Shown in pieces: positions 26,215 to 35,653 of a stretch of DNA of 64,000 bases. The DNA is taken from NCBI GenBank assembly GCA_013297725.1, contig JAAFIB010000006.1, forward strand, positions 1-64,000, read 5' to 3'. Position numbers and translations under genes: made by a program. This stretch comes from Sphingomonadales bacterium. GTDB taxonomy: Bacteria > Pseudomonadota > Alphaproteobacteria > Sphingomonadales > Sphingomonadaceae. Under the pieces are notes generated by a model that saw only the letters and a list, made by a program, of their open reading frames with translations, did not search any database and had not been told where the DNA came from. Numbering within the stretch: position 1 is the first letter of the stretch; each line of letters starts with the position of its first letter.

Positions 26215-26529
26215 TCAATAACCTTCTTTGCGGAAAAGCACTTTGCCGCGCTTTGCGACATAGAGTTTTTCGAGGCTTACCGGGTGGAAATAGGCCTCAA
26301 CGCGGTCGCCTTGTGGGGTGGTGCCATACACTTCGTAACAGCCGCCATCGACCTTTGCTTTGCGAACGACCCAGCCTTCTTTGACCAGCTTAGCCTTTAG
26401 CGTGTCTTGACTTTTCCAGCCTGAAACAGGGCCAGACTTACACTTGATCGCACCGGTTGCCGAGGCTGGCGTGGACGCAAAGCCAAGCGCAGCGGCGGCT
26501 GTAAGGATAGAAAGGGAGAGTATACGCAT
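26215..26529 (-). CDS. Secreted PepSY-like small protein
   Basis: The 104-residue protein has a signal peptide (MRILSLSILTAAAALGFA, cleavage near ASA-TG) and a mature domain resembling PepSY_2: KAKLVKEGWVVRKAKVDGGCYEVYGTT, with two cysteines that may pair (IKCKSG and GGCYEV), and a final VLFRKEGY. PepSY domains bind or inhibit peptidases or accompany membrane redox proteins. ATG 26529 was preferred to the ATG at 26535 because AAGGA then has a normal 8-base spacing. It follows the ferric-reductase-like gene by two bases, a clear two-gene operon. Confidence 0.75.
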   Translation of the reverse strand: MRILSLSILTAAAALGFASTPASATGAIKCKSGPVSGWKSQDTLKAKLVKEGWVVRKAKVDGGCYEVYGTTPQGDRVEAYFHPVSLEKLYVAKRGKVLFRKEGY

Positions 26530-26531
26530 AG

Positions 26532-27125
26532 TCATATTCCTTTGCTTTGAACTTTGGGGGAGAAAACAGATTTGGCAAAAATTACTACCCACAACAGGAT
26601 CAGCGGCGCGAAGTGAATGATCGCTGCTTGGTAGCTGTTATGAACCCAGAACCAGTGCAGCAAAGTCAGCAGCGCGGCGGCATAGACCAACCGCTGCACC
26701 GACTTCCAATTGGCTTTTAAAGCACGCATCGCGGCATCATTACTGGTCAGCGCGATTGGCACAAATACCAACATGGCCGCCCAGCCTGTCCAGATACCCG
26801 GCATCGTCCATTCAGCGAGCATATCGTCCAGATTGCCCATGTCGACCATGTAAAAGATCAGATGCAATACAGCATAGGCAAAGGCGCCAACGCCCAGCGC
26901 GCGCCTTCTGAACAATAGCCACTTTAGCCAAGGCCGTGGTCCAATCACAGCTGCCAATGGGCCCAGCATCATTGCAATGATCATCAGCCGCGCCGACCAC
27001 TCGCCGGTTGGGTGCAGCATATCCATGCTGTCTATCGTGCCGCGCCAATAGCCCGAAAGCATCAGCACCGCCGGGATTGACAGCAGCAACCAGAACACAG
27101 TCTTCTTATTGAGAATCGTTCGCAT
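26532..27125 (-). CDS. Ferric-reductase-like transmembrane (MsrQ-like) haem protein
   Basis: The 197-residue membrane protein has about six hydrophobic helices and fits the ferric reductase-like transmembrane domain family, which includes MsrQ, the b-type haem subunit of the periplasmic methionine sulfoxide reductase. Candidate haem-ligand histidines occur in AVLHLIFYM (near residue 87) and LLHWFWVHNSYQ (near 157). No msrP partner is in the window. It is immediately followed by a secreted PepSY-like protein. Either an MsrQ role or a different haem membrane reductase is possible. Confidence 0.7.
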   Translation of the reverse strand: MRTILNKKTVFWLLLSIPAVLMLSGYWRGTIDSMDMLHPTGEWSARLMIIAMMLGPLAAVIGPRPWLKWLLFRRRALGVGAFAYAVLHLIFYMVDMGNLDDMLAEWTMPGIWTGWAAMLVFVPIALTSNDAAMRALKANWKSVQRLVYAAALLTLLHWFWVHNSYQAAIIHFAPLILLWVVIFAKSVFSPKVQSKGI

Positions 27126-27212
27126 AAACTTTGCGCTAGTCGAAGCCTATTATCAGGTCAAGCGTTAGCGACATTTAGGATTTGTTAACCATAACTCTAC
27201 AAAAGATTACGC

Positions 27213-27863
27213 ATGGTACGCACGGCACCCATCCTGCTCTTTGCTTTACTGGTCACCGCCTGCGGCGGGGGTAAAGGGCGCGATGTGGTGCCGCGTGCCA
27301 ATGATGCCTTTAAAAGCGAACCGGCGCGTCAGTGCCTAAAATCGTTAAAGGCCAATAATGTTCAATACACACCTCTCCCCAACCAAAGTTTTGGCGGCGG
27401 ATGTCAGACAATTGACACCGTAAAGCTGATGCAATTTTCAACGGATGCCAGCAATCTGGGCGCAATGACATGCCCGCTTGCGGCATCGTTCACGGCCTGG
27501 GCCAAACATGCTGTGCGTCCTGCAGCGCGGCAATATTTGGGATCCGATGTCGTCAAGATCGAGACTATGGGCACGTATAATTGCCGAAAGGTCAATGGCG
27601 CGCGCTCGGGCAAATTGTCCGAACATGCATTTGGCAATGCCGTCGATGTGGCCGCATTTGTCTTGCAAGACGGGCGGCGTATTTCGGTGTTGAATGGCTG
27701 GAACGGGAAAGACGACGAGCGCGCTTTCCTGCGCCGACTGCACGAATCGGCGTGCAAACGTTTTGGCACAGTGCTTGGCCCAAATTACAATGCCGCCCAT
27801 GCCAATCATTTCCATTTCGACATGGGCAAATCGATGAAAGATGGCTCCGCCTATTGCCGCTAA
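27213..27863 (+). CDS. Extensin-family lipoprotein
   Basis: The 216-residue protein carries a lipoprotein signal peptide (MVRTAPILLFALLVTAC, lipidated Cys17) and an extensin-like C-terminal domain. The zinc-peptidase-like signatures are visible: SEHAFGNAVDVAAF near residue 131 (H and D of the HxxxxxxxD pattern) and ANHFHFDMG near 195. The fold is that of LAS-type D-Ala-D-Ala metallopeptidases, so a peptidoglycan role is likely. The 3' end lies 70 bases upstream of the chosen start of the LOG-family gene. Confidence 0.85.
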   Translation: MVRTAPILLFALLVTACGGGKGRDVVPRANDAFKSEPARQCLKSLKANNVQYTPLPNQSFGGGCQTIDTVKLMQFSTDASNLGAMTCPLAASFTAWAKHAVRPAARQYLGSDVVKIETMGTYNCRKVNGARSGKLSEHAFGNAVDVAAFVLQDGRRISVLNGWNGKDDERAFLRRLHESACKRFGTVLGPNYNAAHANHFHFDMGKSMKDGSAYCR

Positions 27864-27933
27864 AGTTTGTTTCAGTTCCACTGAAACGAACACTAATCGT
27901 AGCTATTCTCATCAGAACCAGTATTTGGAACCT

Positions 27934-28809
27934 ATGACTAAAAAAGATTTGAAAGACCGGCACTTTTACAAAGCCAAGCAAGAAGCCAAGTTTGCCAAAG
28001 ACCTGGCCCCTGTAACCCCGCAAACCCAAAGCAAATCCTATAAGCTGGCGTTTCAGGACAATGAATTCTTGCTGCGCGAAGAGCTGCGCCCGGTGCGGTT
28101 TCAGCTGGAATTGCTGAAACCCGAAATGCTGTTGGACGAAGCTGGCATTGCATCGATGCTGGTGATATATGGATCGGCGCGGATTCCAGAACCCGATGCT
28201 GCAAACGCGTTGATCGCCACCGCAACGGATGAGCGCAGCAAGATTATTGCCGAACGGTTGCAGGAAAAATCGCGTTATTATGATGAATCGCGAAAGCTTG
28301 CCCAAATCGCCAGCCAATGCGGTGTTAAAGATGCGGCAGGCAACCGGCACTTTGTCGTGTGCTCGGGCGGTGGCCCCTCGATCATGGAGGCGGCCAATCG
28401 CGGTGCGCACGATGTTGGTGCCGAAAGCGTTGGCCTTAACATTGTCTTACCGCACGAACAGGCCCCGAATGTTTACGTAACGCCAGAGCTTAGTTTCCAG
28501 TTTCACTATTTCGCATTGCGCAAAATGCACTTCCTGTTGCGCGCCCGCGCCGTTGCCGTATTCCCGGGCGGATTTGGAACTTTTGACGAATTTTTTGAAC
28601 TGCTGACGCTGGTGCAAACCGGCAAAGTTGAAAAAATGCCGATCCTGTTGTTCGGCAAATCATTTTGGGAACGCGTCATCAATTTTGAAGAATTGATGCT
28701 TGAAGGCGTTATCAGTCCAAAGGATCTCGACCTGTTCCAGTTCGTTGAAACTGCCGAAGAAGCATGGACAAAGATTGCCGCGTTTTATGAATTGGAAGAT
28801 TGCGGCTGA
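27934..28809 (+). CDS. LOG-family protein (TIGR00730 Rossmann fold)
   Basis: The 291-residue product belongs to the LOG/TIGR00730 family of nucleoside 5'-monophosphate phosphoribohydrolases, which release a purine base (in plants, active cytokinin) from the nucleotide. The hallmark PGGFGTFDEFFELLTLVQTGK lies near residues 210-230, and VVCSGGGPSIMEAANRGA near 145 is the other conserved glycine block. It is longer than minimal LOG proteins, with a charged N-terminal extension. The ATG at 27934 is taken over the upstream in-frame start because the earlier 31 residues overlap the extensin gene and lack homology. Confidence 0.85.
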   Translation: MTKKDLKDRHFYKAKQEAKFAKDLAPVTPQTQSKSYKLAFQDNEFLLREELRPVRFQLELLKPEMLLDEAGIASMLVIYGSARIPEPDAANALIATATDERSKIIAERLQEKSRYYDESRKLAQIASQCGVKDAAGNRHFVVCSGGGPSIMEAANRGAHDVGAESVGLNIVLPHEQAPNVYVTPELSFQFHYFALRKMHFLLRARAVAVFPGGFGTFDEFFELLTLVQTGKVEKMPILLFGKSFWERVINFEELMLEGVISPKDLDLFQFVETAEEAWTKIAAFYELEDCG

Positions 28810-28833
28810 GGCCTTGAGCGCCTCAGCAAAATC

Positions 28834-29256
28834 CTATTTCTGCTCTTTAAGATACTCGATCAGAGCTTTGCGTTGTTCTGCATCGCTGATGCCCGCAAAC
28901 GCCATTTTCGTTCCAGTGACGGCTTTGCGCGGATTTTCGATATACGCATCTAACGCGGCGTCATCCCAAACACCGCCTTTGGCTTTCATTGCGGCAGAAT
29001 AGCTGAAGCCTTCGACAGTGGCAACTGCGCGCCCAACGACGCCATGCATATTGGGACCAACGCTGTTGCGTCCGCCCTTGTCAATGGTGTGGCAAGCAAC
29101 GCATTTTTTATAAATATCTTTGCCGGCCATAGCCACAGCGGTTGCGGGACTTTCAGTTGCGACGTTGGTGGCTGGACCATCAGCTTCGCTATCATTTCCA
29201 CCACCACACGCAGAGAGTGCAGCAGTCAAAACCAAGGTAAATGCAATTTTACGCAT
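28834..29256 (-). CDS. Class I cytochrome c lipoprotein
   Basis: The 140-residue protein has a lipoprotein signal peptide (MRKIAFTLVLTAALSAC, Cys17) and one c-type haem site CVACH (near residue 54), with an axial methionine likely in GTKMAFAG near 116. It would carry electrons in the periplasm while anchored by lipid. Its start overlaps the stop of the upstream cytochrome by one base (TAATG), showing coupling. The two proteins align along their haem domains and are tandem paralogues. Confidence 0.88.
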   Translation of the reverse strand: MRKIAFTLVLTAALSACGGGNDSEADGPATNVATESPATAVAMAGKDIYKKCVACHTIDKGGRNSVGPNMHGVVGRAVATVEGFSYSAAMKAKGGVWDDAALDAYIENPRKAVTGTKMAFAGISDAEQRKALIEYLKEQK

Positions 29257-29888
29257 TACTTTTTCGCCGCTGGGTCGGCAGGGGCAGCTTTGGCTGCATC
29301 CGCAGGTGCAGCCGCATCCGGCGCCTTTGCGTCACCCTCGGCAGGTGCTGCGCCTTCGGCTGGTGGCGGAGGCAATGGCAGGTTTGATCCTTGCGCGTTT
29401 AGATATAACAACAACGCTGCACGCTCTTCAGGATTGCTGAGGCCAGCAAACGACATTTTGGTTCCCGCCGCATATTTCTTGGGGCTCGCCAGCCATTTGT
29501 CCATGTTCTCCCAATCCCACATGCCGGGTGCTTTGAGCAATGCTTCGGAATAGGCAAAGCCGGGAAGATGGCCGTGCTTTTTGCCCATAACGGCGTGGAG
29601 ATTTGGACCGATCCCATTAGCACCGCCAGCATCAATCGTATGGCACTGTTTGCATTTGGCAAAAGTTGCTTCGCCCTTTGCAACGTCCGCCGCCGCCAGC
29701 AATGTGGCCAAAGGAACAGCAGCAGCGCCGCCGCCTTCGCCGCTTTCGACACCTTGGATGGCATAGCCTTGCTTGCCTTCGTGGGGTACCTCCGAATGGA
29801 ACACTTTGCCGAACAGGATTGATCCACCCAATGCAACGATACCCGCCGCTAAGACCCAGCCTGCGATTGTGTTGCTATTGTCTGCCAT
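29256..29888 (-). CDS. Membrane-anchored cytochrome c
   Basis: The 210-residue protein has an uncleaved N-terminal membrane anchor (residues about 8-28), a linker, and a mono-haem cytochrome c domain with CKQCH near residue 79 and the axial methionine probably in GTKMSFAG near 144. The 45-residue tail is an unusual Ala/Pro-rich extension ending in lysines. The layout matches CycM-type cytochromes that shuttle electrons from bc1 to the terminal oxidase. It is translated together with a second cytochrome c directly downstream. Confidence 0.88.
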   Translation of the reverse strand: MADNSNTIAGWVLAAGIVALGGSILFGKVFHSEVPHEGKQGYAIQGVESGEGGGAAAVPLATLLAAADVAKGEATFAKCKQCHTIDAGGANGIGPNLHAVMGKKHGHLPGFAYSEALLKAPGMWDWENMDKWLASPKKYAAGTKMSFAGLSNPEERAALLLYLNAQGSNLPLPPPPAEGAAPAEGDAKAPDAAAPADAAKAAPADPAAKK

Positions 29889-30031
29889 AATCTAGTGCCC
29901 TGTTTAGGATTAAGAACTGCGCGCTGCAGTTTTTGATGATTCATCGTCCCTCTAATTCGGCTTCCTGCGCCGTGCAAGTGCCGAAATCCGCCTTGCCGGT
30001 TGCAATTTGCTGCACTATCGCCGCGTTCGAT

Positions 30032-30937
30032 ATGGACAGCTTCCCAAAATCCGCCCTTGCCCTTGTCGAAACGATGACGGCCACCGCAGCAAAACAGGCT
30101 GAACGCGCCGTTGCTTTTCAAGGCGCGCCCGGTGCAAATTCGCATTTGGCCGCATTACAAGTCGACCCTGATTGCTTGCCAGTACCGTGCTTTTCATTCG
30201 AGGATGCGATTGATGCAGTGAAGGATGGCGTGGCCGCCCGCGCGGTAATTCCGATTGAAAACTCGTTGCACGGACGCGTTGCCGATATCCATTTTCTGCT
30301 GCCCGAAAGCGGGCTGTCGATCATTGCCGAACATTTCATGCCGATCCGCCACTGCCTGATGGCAAAGCCGGGGCATGAAAAATTGACCAGCGCGATGAGC
30401 CATCCGCAAGCATTGGGCCAATGCCGCCATTATCTGCGCGAAAATGGCATCATCCCTGTTGCCTATGCCGATACTGCGGCCGCAGCAGCCTATGTCGCCG
30501 ACCATGATGATCTGGGAGCAGCAGCCGTTGCACCGCCGATTGCCGCTGAGCTTTACGGCTTGGACGTCGTGCAAGACGGCATTGAAGACGACAACCGCAA
30601 TACCACGCGCTTTGTTGTGTTATCACGCGAGCCTGTCATTCCAGAAGCCAGTGACGGCGCCAATGATGGGATTGTGATGACTACCTTTATCTTTGAGGTG
30701 AAGAATATCCCGGCGGCGCTTTACAAAGCGATGGGCGGCTTTGCGACCAATGGCGTCAATATGACTAAGCTGGAAAGCTATCAAAACGGCGCAAGCTTTG
30801 CTGCGACCGAATTTTTCGCTGACATCGAAGGCGCGCCCGGCGATGCCGCGGTTGACCGTGCGCTTGATGAATTGCGCTTTCATTGCAATTCGGTGCGGCT
30901 ATTGGGAACGTATCGGCAAGCCCGCGCGCGGGGTTAA
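30032..30937 (+). CDS. pheA: Prephenate dehydratase
   Basis: The 301-residue enzyme converts prephenate to phenylpyruvate in phenylalanine synthesis. It is the stand-alone type without chorismate mutase. The substrate-site signatures are seen: AFQGAPGANSHLAA near residue 22, the ENSLHGRV block near 80, and NTTRFVVLS near 190. A C-terminal ACT domain (from about 210, with GVNMTKLESY) should bind phenylalanine as feedback inhibitor. ATG 30032 was chosen; an ATG at 30074 is a shorter alternative and the frame is open further upstream. Its stop overlaps the convergent desaturase stop in a shared TTAA. Confidence 0.93.
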   Translation: MDSFPKSALALVETMTATAAKQAERAVAFQGAPGANSHLAALQVDPDCLPVPCFSFEDAIDAVKDGVAARAVIPIENSLHGRVADIHFLLPESGLSIIAEHFMPIRHCLMAKPGHEKLTSAMSHPQALGQCRHYLRENGIIPVAYADTAAAAAYVADHDDLGAAAVAPPIAAELYGLDVVQDGIEDDNRNTTRFVVLSREPVIPEASDGANDGIVMTTFIFEVKNIPAALYKAMGGFATNGVNMTKLESYQNGASFAATEFFADIEGAPGDAAVDRALDELRFHCNSVRLLGTYRQARARG

Positions 30938-31998
30938 GCGTCCTGCAAAGCCTGTGCTGGCTGCGACTCGGGGAACATTACCGAGGGCTTAGTCGGAATG
31001 TCGTGCACATCGGGATAGCTTAGCTCTGCACTGGCCAATGGAACGCGCGACTTTGCGCGGCGCTGCACATTCCAAACCAGACCCATTTTCTCCATCGCAA
31101 AAATCGTCCAGCCGTTGGGATCAAGCTCCCACCAGCCGATGTGATTTGATGCTGCGCGCGGTTGCGCATGGTGGTTATTATGCCAACCATCGCCAAGGGT
31201 CAGGATCGCAATGAACCAGTTGTTTGTTGATGTGCTGTCATCATTAAACCGGCGATAGCCAAACAGATGCGCTGCGCTATCCGTTCCCATCACGCCGTTC
31301 ATAAAAATGAAATTGCGCAGGCCCGTGCCTAGCAAGATGCAACCGATGATGTCTGCCGCACTGCCAAATGACAGCGCCCATGCGACGGGCAGCACCACAT
31401 AGGAAAACGCAATCCAGTGCCAGCGGGTGCGGTGGCAAAATTCGACAACCTCGTCACCGACAAGTCCTTTACCGAACACTTCCATATCGGTGTGCGCATT
31501 GTCCCATAACCAGCCGAAATGGGCCATTAACAGGCCTTTGACTTTGCCCATTGGGCGGCCATGGCCATCGACAATCGGGCTATGCACATCACCCGGGCGA
31601 TCGCCAAAGGCGTGGTGACGGCGGTGATCGGCGGTCCAGTATTTCACTGATGTCATCGCCGACATCTGCCCCATAATGCCAAGCACATAGCGCATTGTCT
31701 TTGATGTTTCGAACGAGCGGTGCGTGAAATAACGGTGAAAGCCAACTGAGAAACCAAAGTTGCTCATCAGATAACCGACGATGAACAAGGACCAGATCGT
31801 CCAGTTGGTCGGCTGGGTCAGCAGATACCAAACGCCACCCGTAGCGGTGCCAACATGCAGAACAAAAAGTCCCGTCATGTCATAATGCTTGCGCCGTGCG
31901 CCGGGGCCTCCAATTAAGACGCCGCGCTGCGGATGCGGCTTGCCCTCACGCTCCCAAGCTCGGTCGGTAGGATAAAGTCCGGTAAGTTTGTCTGCCAT
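30934..31998 (-). CDS. Acyl-CoA/fatty-acid desaturase (delta-9 type)
   Basis: The 354-residue membrane di-iron enzyme carries the three histidine boxes of stearoyl-CoA-type desaturases: HRYFTHRSF near residue 97, DHRRHHAFGD near 134 and WHNNHHAQPRAA near 270, with hydrophobic helix pairs between them. It inserts a double bond in a saturated acyl chain using molecular oxygen. The ATG at 31998 (ACGGGG upstream) was preferred to the longer frame starting at 32073, which adds residues without homology. The electron donor is not encoded nearby. Confidence 0.92.
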   Translation of the reverse strand: MADKLTGLYPTDRAWEREGKPHPQRGVLIGGPGARRKHYDMTGLFVLHVGTATGGVWYLLTQPTNWTIWSLFIVGYLMSNFGFSVGFHRYFTHRSFETSKTMRYVLGIMGQMSAMTSVKYWTADHRRHHAFGDRPGDVHSPIVDGHGRPMGKVKGLLMAHFGWLWDNAHTDMEVFGKGLVGDEVVEFCHRTRWHWIAFSYVVLPVAWALSFGSAADIIGCILLGTGLRNFIFMNGVMGTDSAAHLFGYRRFNDDSTSTNNWFIAILTLGDGWHNNHHAQPRAASNHIGWWELDPNGWTIFAMEKMGLVWNVQRRAKSRVPLASAELSYPDVHDIPTKPSVMFPESQPAQALQDA

Positions 31999-32142
31999 GG
32001 AAACCCCGTTGCGATAAACGCGATAAAACCTTGAGCAGCCCCTCGACACCCCTTCGAATGCTGTCATGTGCATTATGCGGCCTCGCGCATCATGGTGTCA
32101 AACAAATTAACCACGGCGGCTTTACGGGATTAACGCCTAGGC

Positions 32143-32772
32143 TTAGCTTGTAGCCAGCGCTTTACGAACCTTTTCCAGCCACTCTTTCCGATCTGCTAGT
32201 CCGATCAACGCGCCATTGATCCGCCGTGTCACTTCTTCAAAATTGCGTTCGTCGCATAACGGGTTGAGGTTCTTCCACTTCCAAAAGGCGCAGGCGACCC
32301 GCAAAGCATCCGCCGTTGCAATGGCCCGTTCGGGTTGGCTAACCAGATCAATCCCGGCATTCAGCCCAGTGTTTCGATAGCCGTCTTTGCCGGTAATCTG
32401 GATATAGCCCCTCCCGCGATAACGATAGCCATCGCCCGATTCCGGCGGACCATTTCCCATGCGGTTGGAATAGACTTTGTTTGCCAGTTTTTCCGGATTG
32501 CCCGCAAACGGTTCTGCCGAGGCAATCGTTGGAAAGCGCGTCGGCCAAATTTCGGTAAGCCGCTTTGCTGTATAAGAAAGATTTTCGACAGACCGCGTCA
32601 GCCCGCCCGTTTCATGGGCAATTTGCGCGAGGAAATACTCGGTCCGGATCCGCTTTTCGGACAAGCCAAATTCTTTAAACAAGGCTGGCGATTTTGCGGC
32701 AAAGGCCTTGACCGTTGCATCTTTAGCATTCGGGAACAGCCGCCGTAATTGGTTTTCCGTTACCAAAACCAC
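32143..32772 (-). CDS. Glycoside hydrolase family 19 (endolysin-like) protein
   Basis: About 209 residues form a GH19 lysozyme/chitinase-type domain. The general-acid glutamate is in AQIAHETGGLTRSVENL near residue 57. YRYRGRGYIQITGKDGY near 117 is the strongest family block. There is no signal peptide, as in phage endolysins. The start is uncertain: GTG 32772 (seven bases behind the polA stop) or TTG 32766 begin at the expected GH19 N-terminus, while TTG 32808 would overlap polA. It is cotranscribed with polA and may be a captured phage gene. Confidence 0.78.
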   Translation of the reverse strand: MVLVTENQLRRLFPNAKDATVKAFAAKSPALFKEFGLSEKRIRTEYFLAQIAHETGGLTRSVENLSYTAKRLTEIWPTRFPTIASAEPFAGNPEKLANKVYSNRMGNGPPESGDGYRYRGRGYIQITGKDGYRNTGLNAGIDLVSQPERAIATADALRVACAFWKWKNLNPLCDERNFEEVTRRINGALIGLADRKEWLEKVRKALATS

Positions 32773-32779
32773 TCTCCCA

Positions 32780-35596
32780 TCAATGCGCAGCACCCCAGCT
32801 TGGACCAACCCCGATCTCGACGCCCAATGGCACCGACAGCTTGACCAAAGGTTCCGCTGCGCCCGCCATTACAGCTTCGATGATCTTGCTCGCCGCAGCC
32901 ACATCGCCCTCGGGCAATTCGAACACCAGTTCGTCATGCACTTGCAACAACATGCGGACATTTGGCAAGCCAGCCTCGGCCAGTGCCGGCCCCATACGCA
33001 CCATCGCGCGTTTGATGATATCAGCGCTGGTGCCCTGAATCGGAGCGTTTATGGCGGCGCGTTCGCTGCCCTGACGTTCAGCAGCGTTGGCCGATGTGAT
33101 CCGCGGGAACCAGCATTTGCGCCCGAATAGTGTTTCGGTAAATCCGGTTTCGCGGACGCTTTCGGTAGTTTCCTGAATATAGGCACCGATCCCCGGGAAC
33201 CGTTTGAAATAGGCGTCGATCAACTGCTGCGCTTCCTCGGAAGAAGATTCCAGCCGCTTCGCCAGCCCCCAACGCGAAATGCCGTAAAGGATCGAAAAGT
33301 TGATCGTCTTTGCCCGCCCGCGGGTATCGCGGTTAACCTCACCATATAGTTCGCGCGCGGTGCGGGCGTGGATGTCCTCGCCCTCTTCAAACGCCTCTCG
33401 CAATGGCCCGACATCGGCGATGTGCGCTGCCAGCCGCAGCTCGATTTGGCTATAGTCAGCTGACAAGATAACATTGCCGGGCTCCGCCACGAAAGCATCG
33501 CGGATTTGCCGCCCTATCTCTGTACGGATCGGGATATTCTGCAAATTCGGATCGGTCGACGACAGCCGACCGGTCTGTGCCCCGACAAGGCTATAGCTGG
33601 TATGCACACGCCCTGTTTTTGGATTGATCTGTTCCTGCAGACTATCGGTGTAGGTTGATTTCAGCTTTGCCAGCTGCCGCCATTCCAACACTTTTCCAGC
33701 GATCTCGACGCCCTGCCCAGCCAAGTCTTCCAGCACTGTTACATCCGTTGAATACTGGCCTGACTTACCCTTTTTCCCGCCTTTATGCCCCATTTTTCCA
33801 AACAGGATTTCGCCCAATTGTGCAGGACTGCTGATCAAGAAGCTTTGGCCCGCAAGCGCATGGATTTCTTTTTCCAGCACCGCGCCTGCTTCGGCAAATT
33901 CGCCCGACAGCCGCGCCAGAACTGACCGGTCCACTTTGATTCCGGCACATTCCATTTGCGACAATACGGGCACCAGCGGACGGTCCACCAGTTCGTAAAC
34001 CCGCGTCACTTTTTCAGGGGCCAGCCGCAGTTTCAGATGATGCCACAACCGCAACGTAACATCGGCATCCTCGGCGGCGTATTTGGTCGCCTCGGCCAGT
34101 GGCACCTCGGCAAAGCTGATCTGGCTTTTGCCTGTGCCGGTCAGCGATTTGTAACTGATCGGTTTGTGGCCCAGATGCAGTTCGGACAGTTCATCCATCC
34201 CATGCCCCTGCCGCCCTGCGTCGAGTGCAAAGCTCATCAGCATGGTGTCGTCCAAAGGATGAATGCTCAGCCCATGTTGGCGCAGCACCGACATATCATA
34301 TTTCAGGTTCTGCCCGATTTTCAGAACGGTTTCGTCCTCCAGCAACGACCGTAAACGCGCCACTGCATCCGCCATTGCAATCTGGTCTGGCTTTTCGGCA
34401 AACATATCCGTTCCGCCATGGCTCAGCGGCACATAGCACGCCTCACCGGGAGTGATTGCCAGCGAAAACCCGACCAGCCTTGCAGTAACGGCTTGCAGGC
34501 TATCCGTCTCGGTATCAAACCCGCACACGCCAACTTCGCGCGCGCGCGATATCCAATAATCCAGCCGGTCGAGCGTTGTGACGCATTCATAATTCGCCGC
34601 ATCAATCGGCGGCATCGGCGCAGGCTTTGCTGCACCGCCCGTTACGGGAGCATTCGCTGCGCCATCGCCTGTGGTCACATGTTTAGGTGCACCTGCAATC
34701 GACCTATTCGCTGCTGCGGTATCGCCAACATGGCCAATCCGTTTCAGCAATGAATTGAAGCCATGATGCTGCAAAAATGCCGCCAGCGGTTCCTCAGGAA
34801 TTGTACCCAGTGCCATATCCTCAATCGGGATCGGCAGCGGGCAATCTTCTTTCAGCGTCACCAGCACTTTCGACAGCCGCGCTTTATCGGCATGTTCGAT
34901 CAAATTGTCGCGCATCTTTGACGGCTTCATATCCGGAGCTGCCGCCAGCACGCTTTCCAGATCGCCAAATTCTTGAATCAACTTGGTTGCCGTTTTTGGT
35001 CCAACCCCCGGAACGCCGGGAACATTGTCAACGCTATCCCCCATCAGCGCCAGCACATCGCCGACCTTATCCGGGCCGACGCCAAATTTCTCGATCACTT
35101 CTTCGTCACGGATGCGAACATTTTTCATGGTGTCGAACATGTCGACGCCGGGTTCGACCAGCTGCATCAAGTCTTTATCAGACGACACAATCGTCACATG
35201 CCAGCCCGCAGCAGCAGCAGCCTTGGCATAGCTTGCGATCATGTCATCCGCCTCGACATTATCCTCCTCCACCATTGGCAAAGAAAATGCGCGCGTTGCA
35301 TCACGGATCATCGGGAATTGGGGGCGTAAATCCTCCGGCGGTTCTGGCCGGTTGGCTTTATACTGGTCATAAATCTGGTTGCGGAATGACTGCGAACTTT
35401 TGTCGAGCACCACGGCCATGTGTGTCGGGCCATCGGCTTGGTGCAGGTCATCCGCCAGTTTCCACAGCATCGTGGTATAACCGTAAACCGCACCGACCGG
35501 CTGGCCATGGACATTGGTCAGCGGCGGCAGGCGGTGATAGGCACGGAAAATATAGGCAGAGCCATCGACGAGGTAGAGATGCTTTTGGTCGGACAT
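32780..35596 (-). CDS. polA: DNA polymerase I
   Basis: The 938-residue enzyme fills gaps and removes RNA primers during replication and repair. All three modules are present: the 5' nuclease at about 1-290 (opens with LYLVDGSAYIFRAYHRLPPL), the 3'-5' exonuclease at about 330-530 with the acidic DTETDSL motif, and the polymerase at about 560-938 with DYSQIELRL (motif A), RGRAKTINFSILYG (motif B) and VHDELVFE (motif C). ATG 35596 was chosen because it begins the nuclease domain; the upstream residues to 35620 are not conserved. A GH19 gene follows with a gap of only a few bases. Confidence 0.98.
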   Translation of the reverse strand: MSDQKHLYLVDGSAYIFRAYHRLPPLTNVHGQPVGAVYGYTTMLWKLADDLHQADGPTHMAVVLDKSSQSFRNQIYDQYKANRPEPPEDLRPQFPMIRDATRAFSLPMVEEDNVEADDMIASYAKAAAAAGWHVTIVSSDKDLMQLVEPGVDMFDTMKNVRIRDEEVIEKFGVGPDKVGDVLALMGDSVDNVPGVPGVGPKTATKLIQEFGDLESVLAAAPDMKPSKMRDNLIEHADKARLSKVLVTLKEDCPLPIPIEDMALGTIPEEPLAAFLQHHGFNSLLKRIGHVGDTAAANRSIAGAPKHVTTGDGAANAPVTGGAAKPAPMPPIDAANYECVTTLDRLDYWISRAREVGVCGFDTETDSLQAVTARLVGFSLAITPGEACYVPLSHGGTDMFAEKPDQIAMADAVARLRSLLEDETVLKIGQNLKYDMSVLRQHGLSIHPLDDTMLMSFALDAGRQGHGMDELSELHLGHKPISYKSLTGTGKSQISFAEVPLAEATKYAAEDADVTLRLWHHLKLRLAPEKVTRVYELVDRPLVPVLSQMECAGIKVDRSVLARLSGEFAEAGAVLEKEIHALAGQSFLISSPAQLGEILFGKMGHKGGKKGKSGQYSTDVTVLEDLAGQGVEIAGKVLEWRQLAKLKSTYTDSLQEQINPKTGRVHTSYSLVGAQTGRLSSTDPNLQNIPIRTEIGRQIRDAFVAEPGNVILSADYSQIELRLAAHIADVGPLREAFEEGEDIHARTARELYGEVNRDTRGRAKTINFSILYGISRWGLAKRLESSSEEAQQLIDAYFKRFPGIGAYIQETTESVRETGFTETLFGRKCWFPRITSANAAERQGSERAAINAPIQGTSADIIKRAMVRMGPALAEAGLPNVRMLLQVHDELVFELPEGDVAAASKIIEAVMAGAAEPLVKLSVPLGVEIGVGPSWGAAH

Positions 35597-35653
35597 GAAA
35601 TGCGGATAGCATCGGCCCACGCGCCTGTCTTGCGCAAATCATCCTTGCGGAAA

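Noticed and set aside
27592-28410. 272-codon minus-strand frame opposite the extensin and LOG genes
   Set aside because: It spans two real genes on the other strand and has no homology or start signal.
34777-35598. 273-codon plus-strand frame opposite polA
   Set aside because: Antisense shadow of the conserved 5' nuclease domain of polA.
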